A stretch of DNA of 64,000 nt, from assembly GCA_905250075.1 (NCBI GenBank), contig CAJNOP010000025.1, positions 2,046,318-2,110,317 of the forward strand. Reading direction: 5' to 3'. Every line of letters starts with the position of its first letter. Positions within the stretch are counted from its first letter, which is position 1. Made by a program: the position numbers and the translations under genes. The notes under the pieces are model-generated. The model did not search any database, was not told where the DNA came from, and worked only from the letters and a program-made list of their open reading frames with translations. Shown here in pieces: positions 60,406 through 64,000 of this stretch. Origin of the DNA: Rotaria sp. Silwood1 (Eukaryota > Rotifera > Eurotatoria > Philodinida > Philodinidae).

Positions 60406-61030
60406 ATTCATCAACTAATAGCACAAACGCGGTAACCACCATAAGAGCTGTTGTCAGTACAGTAAGTTCAACAAGTCCAACATCCTTAACAAGCTCAACA
60501 AGTACAGCAACCCCAACAAGCTCAACATCCTCAACACGTCCAGCATCCTCAACAAGTCCAACATCCTCAACAAGTCCAACAAGTACAACAGTAAGATTTA
60601 TCTGTTATATGCTTCGTTTCCCAATATTATCTCTCAATAGATTTTACCTAGTTTTCCGGCTAGTGTCTCTGTATCGGCTACTACGAGTAATTATTATGGC
60701 ATAGAACGTGTAACATTAAGTGTTTCTACTACTTTGATCAATGTTACTATTACTATTACTCTGCAAAAAACCGTTGGTGCTAGATACACTGGAATGTTTA
60801 GCAACTTTCCGAGTGGAAGCATGAGTGAGTCTCATGTAGATAATGGTGCACAGATCATTTACACATGGAAAATTGTGAATGGAGAAGCAATTGGACCGAA
60901 TGGTAGTCCATACACAGCTACAGCTCAGTTTGATTTGATCGGAACATCTCAACCGACGAGTAATGATACTTATACAGTAATGATGAGGGCAATTACTGAT
61001 CAGACAAATGCACTATCGGGACACTTTTAG
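60406..61030 (+). CDS. Ser/Thr-rich stalk and beta-rich C-terminal module (likely exons 5-6 of the death-effector-domain gene)
   Basis: Exon 60406-60590 enters in phase 1 and leaves in phase 0; after a 50-bp intron (60591-60640) exon 60641-61030 runs 129 codons to TAG. The first exon is a mucin-like stalk of Ser, Thr and Pro built from repeated AGTCCAACA/AGCTCAACA units. The second encodes a beta-strand-rich, secreted-type domain with alternating hydrophobics (VTLSVSTTLINVTITITL), VDNGAQIIYTWKI and SNDTYTVMMRA, and several glycosylation sequons. The pattern resembles a module I associate with bdelloid secreted proteins, perhaps carbohydrate-binding, but I cannot name the family. It has no start codon or signal peptide of its own, which supports its being the extracellular end of a longer gene; the upstream phase fits exon 4. 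Confidence 0.6.
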
Positions 61031-61120
61031 ACCAAATTTATGCTTTGTTTTTCGTTTAAATGCGAAGACTCTATTCTATAATAAATCATACGAAGTGTCG
61101 TTCATAAATAAACAACAGAC

Positions 61121-61188
61121 AGGGTGTGGGTGTGGGTGTACGTCTTTTCTTAACGCAAACTCACTCGATGCCCACACCCACACCCTTC
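61121..61188. repeat. Telomere-like head-to-head hairpin
   Basis: AGGGTGTGGGTGTGGG and CCCACACCCACACCCT are perfect 16-bp arms around about 35 bp of unrelated loop. It interrupts a minus-strand coding remnant. Confidence 0.85.
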
Positions 61189-62020
61189 TATTATTTCTTA
61201 TTTCTATAGTATGTATGAAATCTTTATATGCTGATCTTATTTCTGTTGGTATTTTCTCAAGTAAATCTAAATGTTTTTTTTCACTTTTATCTACCTCTGT
61301 AATTTTACCTATTCCCATTATTGATGTTAAATCTAACTTGGTCTTACGAATAATATTATTTCACTGCTCACTATATAGGCCTACAACTTCTTTGTTTAAT
61401 TCTTTACTACGAAACTGTAACTTATCCATAATATTTAATGCTGGCGGGGGCATATTCTCATTCAATCTTCGATCTAATATATCTAACTGATATTTCAATT
61501 GTAATGTACGTTAGAATCTCATCTGTGCTTTATCTATAATTTGTAAACTATTTTTATCATTACTATTTCGAATTGTTCTTATAGCTTTTCCCTTCATTTG
61601 ATCTAAAATACGGTTATCTAAACGTTTTTGATTCGAAATTTTTAAACTATCTATAAGTAGATCTATAGTATTCTTAACATATTGTACTATTATTCTATGT
61701 AAATCTTCATTAAATTGCTTCATGAGATGGTCTAATTCATTTTCTTGTTGCTTAGCTTTCTTTTCTAAAAATTCTCTGTGCTCGTATATTTTCTATATTT
61801 GCTTCCATACGGAAGATCTTAAAATGAAACTTACACTCAATTGGAATAATTGGAAAATCAAATAATTCTATTTTAAAATTTTCTATATCTTTTGAAATAA
61901 CTGATGGGAAATTTCTCACTATTTCTTGCTCCGCTAGTGTAATTTGTTTACTGACTAAATTATTCTCAACTACTTGTGGTTTATTTCTATTTTCTACTTG
62001 GTATGATGGTTCAACTCGTG
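61189..62020 (-). pseudogene. Coiled-coil protein remnant between two telomere-like hairpins
   Basis: The minus strand keeps long stretches of plausible coding sequence: VENNLVSKQITLAEQEIVRN, then EHREFLEKKAKQQENELDHL, MKQFNEDLHRIIVQYVKNTI, a YQLDILDRRLNENMPPP segment and KKHLDLLEKIPTEIRSAYKD. The charge pattern indicates long helices. At least two stops (after KAQMRF and after YSEQ) and one frame change break it. I do not recognise the family. It is bounded by hairpins at 61121-61188 and 62022-62121. Confidence 0.5.
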
Positions 62021-62021
62021 G

Positions 62022-62121
62022 AGAGTGTGGGTGTTGGTGTGTGTTTGGGTGTGGGTGTGGGCTGGGTGGATGTTGGTGTGGATGGGTGTGGGTAACGTAA
62101 TCATTCCCACACCCACACCCA
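62022..62121. repeat. Telomere-like head-to-head hairpin
   Basis: About 75 bp of varied GTGTGGGTG/GGTGTTGGTG repeat, a 12-bp loop with AACGTAATCATT, and a perfect CCCACACCCACACCCA arm. Confidence 0.85.
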
Positions 62122-62330
62122 AAATAACAACATATTCATCTTAGTTTTTTCACATTTCCAAGTGCTGTTGATATGATATCTTCTGTAGTGTACTGATTTT
62201 TAAGATCTGTTCAAGTGCATTTATCACTACAACATGGACAATCCTATTATATGGATATGGATCCTCTGCAAACAACTAACTACAGCTAGATTGGCCTCAT
62301 CTCAGCAAGCATTGTCAAATTTTGGGATGA

Positions 62331-63905
62331 ATGTGTGAAGAAATAGTGCAAAATGTCGATTTTCAAATGGATAAATTCCTTCGAATATCGATGGTGACCG
62401 CCGCAACTGTTTTACCTCGAAGATCATTCGAAATAGAAATGACCGAAGCCATCGCCCAATTCTTTCACATCATGCCAGGAGATGTTCGACGGGTACAAAA
62501 TTTCGCATTTGATATGAATTCACTTCAATTTTCTGCCAATAGCCTTCAATATTGACTGGTTGTTGGAATGCGGTAACGAATCGGACGATTATCTCATACG
62601 AAGTATACCTCGCGTATTCACTAACACTACGTGTAATTGTATGATTTCTGGAACATGTCAAAAATCACTATGAATCGATCCATCAGGTCTCTTTGTACCC
62701 GGTCTTATTGTTGGCTGCTTATCTATTGATGGACTTCGCATGTCCACATTTGAATGTTTCTTCTCATCGAGTTGCATCTCTACCATTCTCAGTGATCTTG
62801 AATACTACACACAAATGGATGGATCACCACCCTAGAGAAAGTACTGAGTTCAGGGTACCCATGTACTGAGAAAGCTCTAGCAGGGTACCCAGTAGGGGTA
62901 CTTTGAAAATTCTCAGTAATTTTACTGATGTATGTACTGTTTGGGGTACCCGTAAAAGTACATTCACTGAATAAGTACCTGCATGGATACACAAGTCTGT
63001 AACTTTACTGAGAAAATCTCGACAGGGTATCCTAAATTTTTCGCGTTCTGTGTGGCGACTATTCATTCACCGTTTTCTTTTTTATGTACGCCTCTATATA
63101 AACAACTCGATAAATCATAAGAAAATAATCGATTTTCATATTAGTTTTTTCTAAATTATTTCTTGACTATTTCTTAGTCGAGGAAATGCCGAGCTTGGTC
63201 GTAAATTAAGATCGGACTATCCTGAAGTGGTCTACGACCAACTCAAGTTGAGTCGGATCCCGACATTTTTTCTGCTAAGTTTTTGGAGTTGAAAAAATTA
63301 ATTTGAATAAAGTAAAAAAAAAATCTAGTAAATTATCTCAAGAAAAAGAAAAAATTTTAAAAAGTCAAAGATCAGGTTCGATCCTGAACATACTGAAAAT
63401 TTGGTAACAGAGTACTTAGAAATACTATACAATGGTACCCAATTCAGTACTTGATCAGTACCTTTAGGTACCCAATTACTGTGCATTTTCCAGCAGGGTA
63501 CTTGCCAAAGTACCACTTAGGTACCTGTAAGTACCTGCAAGTACTTTGGTACCCAAAAGTTCCTGTGACATACTGGTATCAGGGTACTTTTTTGGGTACC
63601 CTTAACTCAGTATATTCTCTAGGGCACCTAATAATTTCATTCCACCAACAGTATTACCCTTAACTATATCTCCATTAGACAATTCAACAAGATTGCGTTT
63701 TTCAAAGAACACTTCAACTGATACACTCTTTGACGAATGCTTTATAGAGGAATGGACAAATATAAGTTCATACGAAGATTATTTTTCTGCATGTGCATTA
63801 ACTCATTGCAATTTTGAATATGTGACATACAATAATATCTTGTACGTGACTACATCAGTACTTGGACTCTATGGCGGTCTTACGATTCATCGTCTGGAAC
63901 ATTAC
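62331..63905 (+). pseudogene. Multi-membrane protein family remnant, split by an inverted-repeat element
   Basis: Pieces in order: MVTAATVLPRRSFEIEMTEA and VQNFAFDMNSLQF (62376-62540); WLLECGNESDDYLIRSIPRV then NTTCNCMISGTCQKSL, a TGA, and IDPSGLFVPGLIVGCLSIDG, LRMSTFECFFSSSCISTILS and DLEYYTQMDGSPP (62556-62830). After the element come IPPTVLPLTISPLDNSTRL, FDECFIEEWTNISSYEDYF and LYVTTSVLGLYGGLTIHRLE (63627-63905). The Cys-rich ectodomain and the final TSVLGLYGGL helix match a family of large membrane proteins that I recall as common in bdelloids; function unknown. A frameshift near 62555, an in-frame stop and the insertion make it non-functional. Confidence 0.65.
62831..63625. mobile_element. 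795-bp inverted-repeat element inserted in a coding remnant
   Basis: Terminal inverted repeats of about 31 bp begin CCCTAGAGAAAGTACTGAGT and end in the inverse (ACTCAGTATATTCTCTAGGG). The interior is full of GGTACC and GTACTT/AAGTAC motifs in both orientations. The host frame reads ...MDGSPP up to the left end and resumes at the right end as PNNFIPPTVLPL, so the insertion point is exact to a few bases. A CA duplication is possible; no longer one is clear. Confidence 0.85.
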
Positions 63906-64000
63906 AAGACTTTATCGATTAATGAAAAGGCATATTCGTTCTCGCCGAGTTACTGCGACATTGTAATTTAAAAAAAAGAGACAGAATTACATTTGATAAA

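Noticed and set aside
1..64000. LTR, LINE or Penelope-like retroelement
   Set aside because: I looked for reverse transcriptase, integrase and GIY-YIG motifs near the telomere-like repeats and found none; a translated search could still reveal worn remnants.

Overview
This is a eukaryotic, AT-rich window from an animal genome, most likely a bdelloid rotifer. The grounds are compact genes with introns of about 50-60 bp (GT...AG) beside a few very long ones; divergent rhodopsin-like GPCRs and a multi-membrane protein family whose motifs I associate with bdelloid proteins; a bacterial-type phosphatidylserine synthase that has gained a spliceosomal intron; and many blocks of TGTGGG/CCCACA, which I recall as the bdelloid telomere repeat. 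Two 100-base runs of N (47494-47593, 57616-57715) are assembly gaps. I saw no tRNA, rRNA or CRISPR array.

Layout. 1-8 kb is repeat territory: a telomere-like hairpin (243-419), a long foldback (1031-2220), a 516-bp element with an 8-bp target duplication (2892-3407), a TA-flanked inverted-repeat element (3530-4513) and a composite block with TTGGG arrays, a foldback, another telomere-like hairpin and a DUF3987-like gene fragment (4924-7860). 8.2-10.1 kb holds a membrane protein with a TDP-43-type N-terminal domain. 14.0-14.9 kb is a 5'-truncated GPCR. 15-21 kb is mostly decayed sequence. 21.4-23.6 kb carries a 3CxxC zinc-finger (receptor-transporting-protein-like) gene facing the bacterial-type PssA gene. 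25.3-27.2 kb is a hAT transposon with perfect 8-bp target duplications and a decayed mariner nested inside. 28.0-31.7 kb has TXNDC9 and an ABHD1/3-type hydrolase, with two small transposon-derived elements around them. 32-45.4 kb is a diverged tandem segmental duplication; each copy ends in a three-exon GPCR of identical structure. 47-48 kb has two telomere-like hairpins. 48.8-61.0 kb appears to hold one split gene: death effector domain, one membrane helix, coiled coil, Ser/Thr-rich stalk and a beta-rich C-terminal module, all six exons phase-compatible. Its third and fourth introns would be 6.6 kb and 4.2 kb and carry further elements, including a minus-strand array of about 24-nt exon-like blocks each bounded by splice-like signals (57.96-58.71 kb). 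61-64 kb holds decayed genes cut by telomere-like hairpins and by a 795-bp inverted-repeat element.

The genes do not form a pathway. The most distinctive features are: (1) repeated G-rich-then-C-rich telomere-like blocks always in the head-to-head orientation expected of fused telomeres, with unrelated spacers; (2) the microexon-like array; (3) the predicted type II membrane protein with a cytosolic death effector domain; and (4) the intron-bearing bacterial lipid-synthesis gene.
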